Assembly (NCBI GenBank): GCA_023014335.1
Contig: JAECYW010000007.1
Location: 1 to 64,000, forward strand
Source: Galerina marginata
Lineage: Eukaryota; Basidiomycota; Agaricomycetes; Agaricales; Galerinaceae
Reading direction: 5' to 3'
DNA length: 64,000 nucleotides
This document shows, in pieces, positions 33,607 through 45,222 of this stretch (position 1 is its first letter; every line of letters starts with the position of its first letter). Under the pieces are notes generated by a model that saw nothing but the letters and a program-made list of their open reading frames with translations, was not told the origin of the DNA and made no database searches. Made by a program: the position numbers and the translations under genes.

Positions 33607-33892
33607 GGCGTTCCGCGTGGGCTCATCGCTCAGAGAGGCCTTGATACCTTCTTCCGGGTTGCGTCGGTTGGGGGAGGTCCAATCCCTCCTTCAGACAAGG
33701 TTGACAGGCCAAGGACGGGGTGATGCAGTTCCGCGCGTTCTTCGTGTTTCGTACCCAGTTGCATTCGCTACGACCGGTGGTTACTTTGCGGCCCATATCT
33801 CGAATGGTAGCTGCTTTTTTGGCTTGCGCGGATGACTTTAGTCATTCGGTTGGGGGCCTTATCCCCGCATCTGCTTATTTCCTTTGCTGGTA
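33607..33892 (+). other. LINE 3' UTR, first part
   Basis: Non-coding sequence between the ORF2 stop and the RC insertion at 33893; continues at 36951. Confidence 0.75.
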
Positions 33893-36800
33893 TTACAAGT
33901 TCTTACGTAGTAAAAGAACTTGTTTTCCGGCCTGCATAGCAGGCAGAAATGGTTCCTAACGCAGACAATGGAAATTCTCTCACTCATATAGTGACCCTGC
34001 ATGGTTTTCATATCTCAGCCGTTACTGGGCCAATTTTGATGATTTTGGTATCAAAAAATTCGCAAAAATCAGGGCTTTCATGTGGCATGTGTATCCAGGG
34101 ACGATTAGGTCATGTGACCTGTTCACACGACCCAAAAAGCGCAAATTTGTCTGAATTTACACTTAAAACAGATTGCAGTGAGCTAGATATGCTAAAATGT
34201 CTTACCAAGACCAATCTAAAATAATGTACAAATATTTACATATGTTTTGCAATGATGTCATGGTGTCCAAATCTGGCAAACAGCCAGCTCAACTTGGTGA
34301 AAATCCGAAAATTGGTGTTAAGCTGACTGGATAACCCATAAAAGGCACACCAAACATTGCAAAACATGACCAAATAACATAAAAATAATGTTCTAGAAGC
34401 TTACATAATCAAACTCACAGCAGGACTTTGTGCAATTGCCTTGGATTTGGTAATGCACCAACTTGGACAAAGATATTCTCAGGGATATGTCATGTGATAT
34501 GTGTGCACAGACCACCTGTTAGGTAAAGAAAAATAATCAGTATTTTTATTTTCTTTTAAAACCCTTAAGAACCCTCAATATGGCTTATTTACTATGTATT
34601 TCAAACAATATTCCGCATTTGGTAAGTCACATAGAGATGTGACAATAGATATGTGACACCATCTTTTAGCCCTGATTTTTCTGATAATTACACATTTTTT
34701 TTTAAGGCAATCCAATAAAAACTAAGTGACGTATGAACTAATCTTGTTACAAAGTTCTTATTGTAGTCTAATAATTAATCTTGTTACAAGTTCTTACGTA
34801 GTAAAAGAACTTGTTTTCCGGCCTGCATAGCAGGCAGAAATGGTTCCTAACGCAGACAATGGAAATTCTCTCACTCATATAGTGACCCTGCATGGTTTTC
34901 ATATCTCAGCCGTTACTGGGCCAATTTTGATGATTTTGGTATCAAAAAATTCGCAAAAATCAGGGCTTTCATGTGGCATGTGTATCCAGGGACGATTAGG
35001 TCATGTGACCTGTTCACACGACCCAAAAAGCGCAAATTTGTCTGAATTTACACTTAAAACAGATTGCAGTGAGCTAGATATGCTAAAATGTCTTACCAAG
35101 ACCAATCTAAAATAATGTACAAATATTTACATATGTTTTGCAATGATGTCATGGTGTCCAAATCTGGCAAACAGCCAGCTCAACTTGGTGAAAATCCGAA
35201 AATTGGTGTTAAGCTGACTGGATAACCCATAAAAGGCACACCAAACATTGCAAAACATGACCAAATAACATAAAAATAATGTTCTAGAAGCTTACATAAT
35301 CAAACTCACAGCAGGACTTTGTGCAATTGCCTTGGATTTGGTAATGCACCAACTTGGACAAAGATATTCTCAGGGATATGTCATGTGATATGTGTGCACA
35401 GACCACCTGTTAGGTAAAGAAAAATAATCAGTATTTTTATTTTCTTTTAAAACCCTTAAGAACCCTCAATATGGCTTATTTACTATGTATTTCAAACAAT
35501 ATTCCGCATTTGGTAAGTCACATAGAGATGTGACAATAGATATGTGACACCATCTTTTAGCCCTGATTTTTCTGATAATTACACATTTTTTTTTAAGGCA
35601 ATCCAATAAAAACTAAGTGACGTATGAACTAATCTTGTTACAAAGTTCTTATTGTAGTCTAATAATTAATCTTGTTACAAGTTCTTACGTAGTAAAAGAA
35701 CTTGTTTTCCGGCCTGCATAGCAGGCAGAAATGGTTCCTAACGCAGACAATGGAAATTCTCTCACTCATATAGTGACCCTGCATGGTTTTCATATCTCAG
35801 CCGTTACTGGGCCAATTTTGATGATTTTGGTATCAAAAAATTCGCAAAAATCAGGGCTTTCATGTGGCATGTGTATCCAGGGACGATTAGGTCATGTGAC
35901 CTGTTCACACGACCCAAAAAGCGCAAATTTGTCTGAATTTACACTTAAAACAGATTGCAGTGAGCTAGATATGCTAAAATGTCTTACCAAGACCAATCTA
36001 AAATAATGTACAAATATTTACATATGTTTTGCAATGATGTCATGGTGTCCAAATCTGGCAAACAGCCAGCTCAACTTGGTGAAAATCCGAAAATTGGTGT
36101 TAAGCTGACTGGATAACCCATAAAAGGCACACCAAACATTGCAAAACATGACCAAATAACATAAAAATAATGTTCTAGAAGCTTACATAATCAAACTCAC
36201 AGCAGGACTTTGTGCAATTGCCTTGGATTTGGTAATGCACCAACTTGGACAAAGATATTCTCAGGGATATGTCATGTGATATGTGTGCACAGACCACCTG
36301 TTAGGTAAAGAAAAATAATCAGTATTTTTATTTTCTTTTAAAACCCTTAAGAACCCTCAATATGGCTTATTTACTATGTATTTCAAACAATATTCCGCAT
36401 TTGGTAAGTCACATAGAGATGTGACAATAGATATGTGACACCATCTTTTAGCCCTGATTTTTCTGATAATTACACATTTTTTTTTAAGGCAATCCAATAA
36501 AAACTAAGTGACGTATGAACTAATCTTGTTACAAAGTTCTTATTGTAGTCTAATAATTAATCTTGTTACAAGTTCTTACGTAGTAAAAGAACTTGTTTTC
36601 CGGCCTGCATAGCAGGCAGAAATGGTTCCTAACGCAGACAATGGAAATTCTCTCACTCATATAGTGACCCTGCATGGTTTTCATATCTCAGCCGTTACTG
36701 GGCCAATTTTGATGATTTTGGTATCAAAAAATTCGCAAAAATCAGGGCCTTCCTGGTCACGTGACCAGGCCGTTTTAGGCTTGTTAGAACCGCCTTATTT

Positions 36801-36950
36801 TTCTGCTTTTTTTGAGTATAAGATCATCCAAATCAGTTCAGATTTGAGCGGACTATGCATTATTTACTTATTTAACCTGAATTTATAGTCGGACTCACCT
36901 TGAAAGTAAGAACTTGTTTTTGCCATGCGCAGCAATGGCCTCTGACCAAG
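33893..36950 (+). mobile_element. RC-family element with a tandem array of three 891-bp units
   Basis: TTACAAG termini at 33893, 34784, 35675 and 36566 (period 891), then a single 3' part ending CCAAG at 36950 before T. The units look identical to each other but differ from the 890-bp units at 18751-21805 at many positions, so the two arrays arose separately. Inserted in the LINE 3' UTR. The repeating 91-residue frames are a by-product of the repeat. Confidence 0.9.
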
Positions 36951-37340
36951 TGGGTTTTCGGGTCGTCAAGGCGCGGGTGGGTGAAGGTTTTCAGGTCGGG
37001 TCTGGGTTCTGAAGCGGGCGTCGGGTTTGGAAGGCGGAGAGAGTGCAGCAGCTGCGGCTGCCAGGAGATGTTTGGGCTTCGGTCCTTACGTGGTATTGGC
37101 GTAGTGGTGGGGGCCGTCCCTCCCTCGGGACTGGGCGGTTAGGTGGTCCGTCCCCCCTAGCAAAGGCCTGGCGCACAAAGGACGCCGTTGGAAGGATTCG
37201 GAAGAAGTGGATGGGATTGGGGTCTGGTTTGGGGATTAGTAGTTTACTGCGCGCTTTCGACCGGGGATTTGTATTAGTTAGGCGACCGGACTGCTTTCGC
37301 GCACCGGTATATAAATTGTTGATTTTTAAAAAAAAAAAAA
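36951..37340 (+). other. LINE 3' UTR, second part, with poly(A) tail
   Basis: Ends in 13 As (37328-37340) directly before the target duplication, marking the 3' end of the retrotransposed copy 32444-37340. Confidence 0.85.
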
Positions 37341-37354
37341 GGAGCTGCAGAGAA
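37341..37354. repeat. LINE target-site duplication, right copy
   Basis: GGAGCTGCAGAGAA, matching 32430-32443. Confidence 0.92.
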
Positions 37355-37490
37355 GACCGGAGTGGGGGAGGCTCTTGTCTGGCCCGGATCTTGGGCGCTC
37401 GACGAGCGCTCGGTCCCAGGCTTGGGAGGCATGGCGGGTGAGGTGCTGTTAGGCTGTGTACCAAGTTTCGAAGAGATCGAACGAGTGGTT
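37355..37490 (-). pseudogene. LINE ORF1 start and leader (minus), outer end
   Basis: Inverted relative of 16225-16375, containing the ORF1 start region (MPPKPGTERSSSAQDPGQ). It closes the minus-strand LINE copy whose other pieces lie at 31740-32443 and 21806-21950. Confidence 0.85.
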
Positions 37491-37548
37491 AAAGCGTGAT
37501 GAACAAGTTGACCGACGAGCAGATATTCTCACGCTGACTACCAATATG

Positions 37549-37627
37549 GTAAAAGGCAAGAAGGGATGTGTGATGATAAAGCTGGTGAATACATGTCAAA
37601 GGAAATGGCAGACTACATGGATGCATG
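37549..37627 (+). pseudogene. Copia integrase fragment
   Basis: Reads GMCDDKAGEYMSKEMADYMDAC, the segment around the second catalytic Asp of Copia integrases (compare DDKAGEYMSAAFIKF in the 1-3428 element). Cut at 37628 by an RC element; the integrase remainder is absent on the other side. Confidence 0.8.
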
Positions 37628-37988
37628 TTACAAGTTCTTACGTAGTAAAAGAACTTGTTTTCTACACTTGATAGCAGAAGGAAATGGTTTCTAATGCGAT
37701 CGTTTGAAATTCTCCCACTGCTATAGTGACCCTGCATGGTTTCTGTATCTCAGCCATTACTGGGCCAATTTTTATGATCTTGGTATCAAAAAAATCGTAA
37801 AAATCAGGGCTTTCCTAGTAGGCTTGTTAGAACCGCCTCATTTTTCTGCTCTTTTTGAGTATAAGATCATCCCAATAGCTTCAGATTTGAGTGGACTATG
37901 CATTATTTACTTATTTAACCTCTATTTATGACTTACCTTGAAAGTAAGAACTTGTTTTTGCCATGCACAGCAATGGCCTCTGACCAAG
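37628..37988 (+). mobile_element. RC-family element, 361 bp
   Basis: Single-unit form, TTACAAG to CCAAG with T following. The 5' region has TCTACACTTGATAGCAG instead of CCGGCCTGCATAGCAG, an arrangement shared with the elements ending near 38930 and 62370. The Copia sequence flanking it has lost several hundred bases of integrase and linker. Confidence 0.88.
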
Positions 37989-38562
37989 TCTGACTCTGAG
38001 GAGGATGATGATGAAGGCAGTGAGGAAGAAGCCTATATCGCAAGTTCTAGTAATTGTGATCCACAATCATTCAAGGAGGCTAAACGGAGTGAACAAGCAG
38101 AGCAGTGGGATGCTGCAATGCTGGAGGAATATAACTGGCATTTAGAAAATGGAACTTGGAAAATTGTGGAATTGCCAGATGGTCAAAAAGCAATTGTATC
38201 AAAATGGGTGTATAGGGTGAAGCATAATGCAGATGGGTCAATTGAGCGATTTAAAGCACGTGTGGTCGCAAAGGGGTTCAACCAGCGACCGGGTCAAGAC
38301 TTCTTTGAAACCTTTGCATCTACAATGCGTCAGGCAACTGTTCGTATTGTTCTGGCTCTTGCTGCCATTGAAGATTTGGAACTTCGTTCTGTGGACATAT
38401 CCTATGCATTTACGAATAGTGATATTGATGTTGAAATCTACATGGAGCAGCCAGAAGGATTTAGGCAAGGTGGACCAAGAACTGTCTGTCGACTTGACAA
38501 GTCCATTTATGGGTTAAAGCAGTCATCACGTTTATGGGGTGAGACACTGTGTGCTGTGTTAA
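37989..38562 (+). pseudogene. Copia pol, N-terminal RT fragment
   Basis: Inverted relative of 15595-16153 (DSEEDDDEGSEEEAY ... SRLWGETLCAVL), very similar. It ends at the next RC insertion, and 47 bases present in the minus-strand copy (IELGFKKTYSDASLYI region) are missing before Copia resumes at 39779. Confidence 0.92.
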
Positions 38563-39778
38563 CTTGGTCAGAGGCCATTGCTGCGCATGGCAAAAACAAC
38601 TTCTTACTTTCAAGTTAAGTCATAAATAGAGGTTAAAAAAGTAAATAATGCATAGTCCGCTCAAATCTGAACCGATTGGGATGATCTTATACTCAAAAAA
38701 AGCAGAAAAATGAGGCGGATCTAACAAGCCTACTAGGAAAGCCCTGATTTTTACGATTTTTTTGATACCAAGATCATAAAAATTGGCCCAGTAATGGCTG
38801 AGATACAGAAACCATGCAGGGTCACTATAGCAGTGGGAGAATTTCGAACCATTGCGTTAGAAACCATTTCCTCCTGCTATCAAGTGTAGAAAACAAGTTC
38901 TTTTACTACATAAGAACTTGTAACAAGATTAATTCATATGTCGCTTAGTTTTTATCGGATTGCCTTGAAATAAAGTGTGTAATTATCAGAAAAATCAGGG
39001 CTATAAAATGGTGTCACAGATGTATTGTCACATTTTCATGTGACTTACCAAATGCGGAATATTGTTTGAAATACACAGTAAATAAGCCATTTTAAGAGAT
39101 TTTAAAGGCATTAAAATAAAATAAAAATACTAATGATGTTTTTTTACCTAAGAGATGGTCTGTGCACACATATCACATGACATATCCCTGAGAATATTTT
39201 GGTCTAGCTTGGTGCCTTAACTGATTTCAAGGGATTTGCACAAAGTCCTGCTGTGAGTTTGATTATGTAAGCTTCTAAAACATTATTTTCATGTTATTTG
39301 GTGATGTTTTTCAATGTTTGGTGTGCCTTTTATGGGTTATCCAGTCAGTTTAACACCAATTTTCGGATTTTCACCAAGTTGAGCTGACTGTTTGCCAGAT
39401 TTGGACACCATGACATCATTGCAAAACATATGTAAATATTTGTACATTATTCTAGATTTGTCTGGGCAACACATTTTAGCATATCTAGCTCACTGAAATC
39501 TGTTTTAAGTGTAAATTCACACAAATTTGCGTTTTTTGGGTTGTGTGAACAGGTCACATGACCTAATCAACCCTGGATACACATGCCACATGAAAGCCCT
39601 GATTTTTACGAATTTTTTGATACCAAGATCATAAAAATTGGCCCAGTAATGGCTGAGATACAGAAACCATGCAGGGTCACAGTATGAGTGGGAGAATTTC
39701 GAACGATTGTGTTAGGAATGTTTTCTGCCTGCTATGCAGGCTGGAAAACAAGTTCTTTTACTACGTAAGAACTTGTAA
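38563..39778 (-). mobile_element. RC-family element, 1,216 bp, two 5' modules
   Basis: On the minus strand TTACAAG at 39778, a second 5' hairpin at about 38929, and the 3' end CTTGG at 38563. The inner hairpin loop is ACTACATAAG, a CG-to-CA change from the consensus. Confidence 0.88.
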
Positions 39779-39892
39779 TTTGACAGAGATGGTATCAAAG
39801 TCATAATGCCTGTGTTTGTGGATGATATCACACTTGCATCTAAATCAAAGGAGGCATTGGACAACTTTGTAGTTGAGCTGGCAAAACATTTT
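39779..39892 (+). pseudogene. Copia RT fragment (catalytic VFVDDIT)
   Basis: Reads FDRDGIKVIMPVFVDDITLASKSKEALDNFVVELAKHF. Its last seven bases (ACATTTT) are the left target duplication of E2. Confidence 0.9.
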
Positions 39893-41399
39893 CAGCCATA
39901 GCAGCTATAATTATACATGATATGTAGCATTATTGCTAAGTAAAGTCATATATCTATGGCGCATTTTTGCCAAGGTGGCAAACTTGCCAACAGCATATAT
40001 CACCCTCAGAAATATATGCCGGGGCTGCCGGGGGAGGGTATCTGATGGCTGTTGGGGGCGGGACCATGTAAACATGTGTCAACAATGCCTAAATGGTGCC
40101 CGGAAACTGTATTTCGGGTGCTGCTCGCTGTTGGGGGCGCATTTGGGCGTGGAAAAAAGATATTCAGGGTCAAATAATATTACTATATGCACCCCCACCC
40201 TTTGCGCGCCTCTCGGGGGGCGGGAATGGATGGATTGGCGCGGATGCTTATGGATGACGCGGAAATATTGGGCGGGGGCTGCTGTCAAACAGCTGTCAAC
40301 ACTGGCCGAAATGCTATTCCGGGCTGCCCGACGTTGTATTTTGGGTCGCGCTCGCTGTACAGCGCGGATACCGACGTGGAAAAAAATGCAATAGGATGGT
40401 ATGATTATTTACTACCTAATGGTACCCTTTGCGCGCCTCCCGGGGCGGGGAAAGGATGGATTGGCGCTCGTCGCTTTGGATGACGTTCCCAAAATAACGC
40501 GCGCCAGGTACGCTATTTTTAGACACTTTGATGGGATCTCACATTTGACAGCTGGCCTTTATTTCGCGTTTTACGCCTGCTTTCCGTTAGAATTCTGGTC
40601 CCATTAATACGTGGCTGTATGCCCCTTTAACATGCGAATCTAATGATGTAATTTTTATGGAAAATGGTGCAGAAAAAAGGGCGGATGTGAGGTTGTCTCC
40701 CCTTATACTTGGACTTCTACCTGAATAACCACTTCCGGTCTAAAATTTGGTAGATGATGCACAGAACGAATTAATTCAAACTAATCTACTAATACACGTA
40801 GCAATGCTAGACTACAGCTACTAGGTAAGAGGTCTACAATGCCTAGGATTGCGCCTGAAGCTAGGCACAATCCTACGGCGTCGGAGGCCAGTCAAGTCCG
40901 CCTTCGGCTTCACCCCCATCCTGAGCCTTGGCAGTTCGCGACGATACCGCTGTCGTCCTATACAACCTGCAGTCCCGCGGCGCTGTCGCGTACCCAAATG
41001 CCCATCCTTCGATTTGCCGTCTTCACCCGCCTGCTACCCCCCTTGTATCCGAGTAAAACGGTGTAGGCGTCGGGGGTGCTGTCCTGTCTGCTGTGACACC
41101 TCTAATCGTCCGAGAACGGACAGTGAAGAAGGCGGGCGGACAGGACAACGCGGCGGCAGAAGAGGAATGGGGGATGGCGACGGCATTGGCCATGGACAAA
41201 GAGGAGGTGGGTGCTGTCGGCCTCATTGCACAGAGGTCGGGACACTGAGATCAGTCGTCCCCTCTCCTCGGCGCAGGCCCAATGCGAGCACGAACAGGAG
41301 CCCGCCTGCTGTGCTAGCCCGTCTGCAATACCCGCACGGCCGGAGCACGAGCAGCAGAGGAACAGTACAAGCCGTTCCTCCCCACCCGGATTCCTCTCC

Positions 41400-42240
41400 T
41401 CAGCTTCGCGCCGGTGTTGGTGCTGCTCGCAGCTAAACTCCCTCGACAATGCCCACGTCAAAGGAGGCGGAGGGCTCAACGACGAGGGCCAGCAACAGCA
41501 CGAATACGTGTCGTTGCATTTCGTCCATGCTGTGACACCCCAACGACATTGACACCAGCATTCCTGCTGGTGTCAATGTTGCTGCTCGTTGCTGCCCGTG
41601 CGAACGCACTACAACTAGTCTGCGGCGGGTCGGGGCGGTATCGAAGTTGTAGGGGGTGGCGTGTTGGTGTTGGAGGTCGAAGGAATAGTGCGCGGAGGCT
41701 GCGAGGAGGGTGGACGAACTGGGCTCGTCGGATGAGTAGGCGCGGCGGCGGAGAAAGGTTGAGAAGGAACGAGTCTATGCGACTCGTTCCTTGACGCACC
41801 TCGTGGGTCTCCCATTTCACGGGTCTCCCCTTCGGTTCTGTCTCCCCTCTAATCCAATCCCCACGGCAGACGTTGGCCCACAGCCCATAGGATGTATGGG
41901 GGGGCTCGCGACGTGGCAGCGGGTGCATTCGCGTTCGTCGAGACGCGAAAGTCTTTTAAAGGGGTATTAAGTTAGTGAAAAGGATGAAATAGCAATAAAA
42001 AAAGACTTACGCTATAGTACTTGAGGTGATGAGGGACGGATGGGCGAGAGAGCGAAGGTGGTGGTGGTTGGAAGTCAAGATCAACAGCGTTGATGGCTGT
42101 TGATGTGGCTGATGCCCGTTTCGGAACACGATGCGATTGGTTGGGCGGCCCGGCCCGAGCTGTTTCGGGATCCTTGTCGTCGTCGAGAACGTCTCGGAAT
42201 GCCCGATAACGAACACTTAATACATATTTAAGTCTCGGGA
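41400..42240 (-). other. Module M4 in E2 (minus strand)
   Basis: First part contains GATCAAC (42079-42085) facing GTTGATG (42089-42095) and ends CACCTCAAGTACTATAGC. A candidate intron spans 42010-41952 (59 bp; GTAAGT, CTAAC branch site, AAAG end). The second part has GCCACGTCGCGAGCCCCCCC (about 41915-41896), then GGGGAGACCC, GGGAGACCC and GAACGAGTCG. Same order of blocks as M1 and M2. Reading frames across the blocks are not conserved, so a non-coding RNA or decayed exon is as likely as a protein. Confidence 0.5.
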
Positions 42241-42840
42241 TGTAATATTTAAGATACTACTGTACTTAATACATGTGTCCGTTGACAGATATTTTACCAC
42301 AATGCAATTTTATCGAAGTCAAGCAGCTACGCGTGGTGATCAACGGACGTTCGCGTTCGATTTTTTGCTTGTAGGTATCAATTAAATGCATTCTAAACCA
42401 AACAAAACCTGCAGCGTTACAGTAGACAGTTATCTGATATTAATTCCAACATTTAGTAAGCCCTTGTCTTGGGTGCACAACAATGTAGTAGCATTACCGT
42501 GGATTTGACATGAACCGAAGGTTGTTTTCATTTGAAGATGCCCGGACTCATTCGAAATTTTATCCTTCCCCATCCCTGGCTCACACTGCTTCTTCCAATG
42601 TATCTAGAATACATTGAATTGAGTTAAACTCAAGTTCTACATGTTTGTTTCTTCCTCAAACCCGCTACAACAAATTAAATAGAGCTTTCGAGTGTTCAGT
42701 GACCCGAAATCACCACTCTCACCCTTAAATTATCGGGTATATGTAGTTACATTGTGAATATTGCCCAAAACCTAGTCATTTAACTTTAATTGACTTCATG
42801 AATATACCTAATACAGAATATGTATTCTAAAGTCCCACTT
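42241..42840. other. AT-rich centre of E2
   Basis: About 600 bases of low GC between the divergent modules M4 and M5, with no open frame of note. A bidirectional promoter is possible; nothing in the sequence proves it. Confidence 0.4.
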
Positions 42841-43450
42841 GCACTCACGACCGACGTTCTCGACGATGAGGAAAGCGCGGAGAGGTCACGGTCCGGGAGT
42901 TAAAACTCCGCTCGAACCGTTGATCAACGATGTTTGAACATCGTTGATCTTCATTTCCCACCTCCACCTCCCTCACACCACCTCACTATCGTCACCTCGC
43001 CGCACTGCAACCCTGGTGCTTCATACCCCCTCACCCCCTCTCCACCTTCTTCCCCAGATAACGGCCAGCAGTGAATCTCCGCGCCCGGGGAGGCCACTGG
43101 CCGTTCTGGAGGGTCATTTTCCGAGTCGCCACCGAACACCCACGCCGCGAGCCTCTCCCCTTCGAAAGGGATGTAGGCCGGCAACACGAAGCAAAAAGGG
43201 AGAGCGCGAACGACTCCAAACGACCGCAGCACTGCGCTGCCACGAGCCCCTGCCCTTCACCCTCTGGGCTGCATGACGATGTCGGACTGTGGAAAGGATT
43301 AGCAAGGGGAGCACGAAAAGGGGAGACCCAGGTATGGGAGACCCGCTAGGTGCGTCGCGAGACGAGTCAGTAGGGCTCGTTTCGCAGTTTCTTTTCTCCC
43401 CAGCACCTACCACTCACCCAACGTGCCCAGCTTTGCCCACCGCTACCTCT
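42841..43450 (+). other. Module M5 in E2 (plus strand)
   Basis: Carries the perfect 13-bp inverted repeat GATCAACGATGTT (42922-42934) / AACATCGTTGATC (42937-42949) with a 2-base spacer. Further on lie GGGGAGACCC, GGGAGACCC and GCGTCGCGAGACGAGTC (43320-43368), in a frame reading RGDPGMGDPLGASRDES. No clear intron at the position used in M1-M4. Confidence 0.5.
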
Positions 43451-45222
43451 TCAAAACCCCCATCGCTCACACCCCGAGGCAGAGCGAGCGACGGCGACCC
43501 ACACCAGCACGCCGACGTCACTGGGACTCTCGAATCGACGAGCGGCACCAGCAGTAGTTATGCTGCTGGTGGGACTTGCAGGGGCTGATGGCGAACAGCC
43601 CGTATTCGTGCTGCAGCCGGTTCTTGAACTCACCCAACCCTCCTGTTACCTCCCTTCCACGCCCTCGCCCCGCCGTGAACCCGCCGCCGCCGCAACTGTG
43701 TACTGCACGACCAGCAGTGTCAGCGTACCGGCATGTCGCGCTGGCGCTGACAAGGCGTGACGGTGTCGAGGGGTGTGCAGCAGCTTAGTGTAGCTGCTGC
43801 ACCTTCGGTCCCAGGTTGGATGGCTGCAGTCCTGCTTGTTGCGGCTGCTCGGTCTCGCGCTGGACGTACGCCGAGGCTGTGGGGTCGGAGATTCGACTTA
43901 TCGTCGTTTCTTCGTCTCGACCCACACCCAACGGATCCGCCGCCACACGGTTTCTTCAGCGCCACACATGGTCGCCCCATCCCTCCCCTCCCTTCCTCCA
44001 CCCTCCGCGACCTACCCGCCCGCCTCCTCCATCCTTCCTCGCTTGTCTCCCAGGCAGCCCACGCTTCCCTGTGGGAGCCATCGGTGTGCATGCATGGAGG
44101 GTACGACCCGCGGCAGTTCAGCAAGCCATTTCGGCTACGAACGAATGCGCCGCGGGAGAGAGATTTGGGTGGTCTCGAGCTATTGCTCCAAAACTACGCG
44201 ATGGAAAGTGGGGTACAGCGGGATCCGAAGTCCTAGGATTGCGTGCAATCCTAGGCATTTGTATATTTCAACCTAGTATCCGTAGGCTAGCAAAGTTTTG
44301 CGTACTATACGTGTACTATTTCAATAGTTTAATATAATTTTTAAACGACTATCTATCAAATTGAACTGAAGTGTAGGACTCCAAATATGGAAAGTGGTTC
44401 GAGTGTCATCCAGAGAGACATTAATGCATGCATCCCTTCCAGTGCGAAATTCACCACAATTTTTATATCATTAGAATGCATTTTTTAAGGGGATTACAAC
44501 TATGTATTAAGATAAATCAAATTCTGAGGGGAACGAGGCGCAAAACGCGAAACGAAGCCCAGCTGCCAATGGTGCGATCCCATCAAAGTGTCTAAAAATA
44601 GTGTGCCTGGCGCACGTTATTTTTGGAACGTCATCCAAACCATCGAGCGCCAATCCATCCTTTGCCCGCCCCCGAGAGGCGCGCAAAGGGTGCCATTAAG
44701 TAGACAATAATCATACCATCCTATTGCATTTTTTTCCACGTCGGTATCCGCGCTGTACAGCGAGCGCGACCCAAAATATAACGTCGGGCAGCCCGGAATA
44801 GCATTTTGGGAGCTGTTGACAGCTGTTTGACAGCAGCCCCCGCCCACTATTTCCGCGTCATCCATAAGCATCCGCGCCAATCCATCCATTCCCGCCCCCC
44901 GAGAGGCGCGCAAAGGGTAGGGGCGCATATAATAATATTATTTGACCCTGAATATGTTTTTTCCGCGCCCAAATGCGCCCCCAACAGTGAGCAGCACCCA
45001 AAATACAGTTTCCGGGCACCATTTAGGCATTGTTGACACATGTTTACATTGTCCCGCCCCCAACAGCCATCAGATACCCTCCCCCGGCAGCCCCGGCATA
45101 TATTTCTGAGGGTGATATATGCTGTTGGCAAGTTTGCCACCTTGGCAAAAATGCGCCATAGATATATGACTTTACTTAGCAATAATGCTACAGGTCATAC
45201 ATGACACTGGCTGCTACAGGTG

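Larger units (their letters stand above)
39893..45222. mobile_element. E2: complete long-terminal-inverted-repeat element, 5.33 kb
   Basis: Inserted in Copia RT with ACATTTT on both sides (39886-39892, 45223-45229). The minus-strand copy reads the site uninterrupted (AAACATTTTAAACTAAGG). Arms about 39893-40860 and 44230-45222 mirror each other over long, nearly identical stretches, e.g. GGCAAACTTGCCAACAGC and CTGATGGCTGTTGGGGGCG. Ends are CAGCCATAGCAGC and, inverted, CACCTGTAGCAGCC. The arms share short themes with E1 (CGGGTGCTGCTC, GGGCGCATTTGGGCG). The interior has two divergent modules, M4 (minus) and M5 (plus), and no recognisable transposase. Confidence 0.88.

Noticed and set aside
31740..33892. 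Twin-priming 5' inversion of one LINE
   Set aside because: A 14-bp target duplication and poly(A) show that the plus-strand piece is a later insertion into an existing minus-strand LINE.
18751..36950. Repeated frames of 61, 75 and 91 residues in the RC arrays as small genes
   Set aside because: They repeat with the 890/891-bp units, lack composition or motifs of proteins, and are broken in other family members.
37043..37464. Frames of 132 and 157 residues in the LINE 3' UTR
   Set aside because: They overlap each other on opposite strands, cross the poly(A)/duplication boundary and match no protein family.
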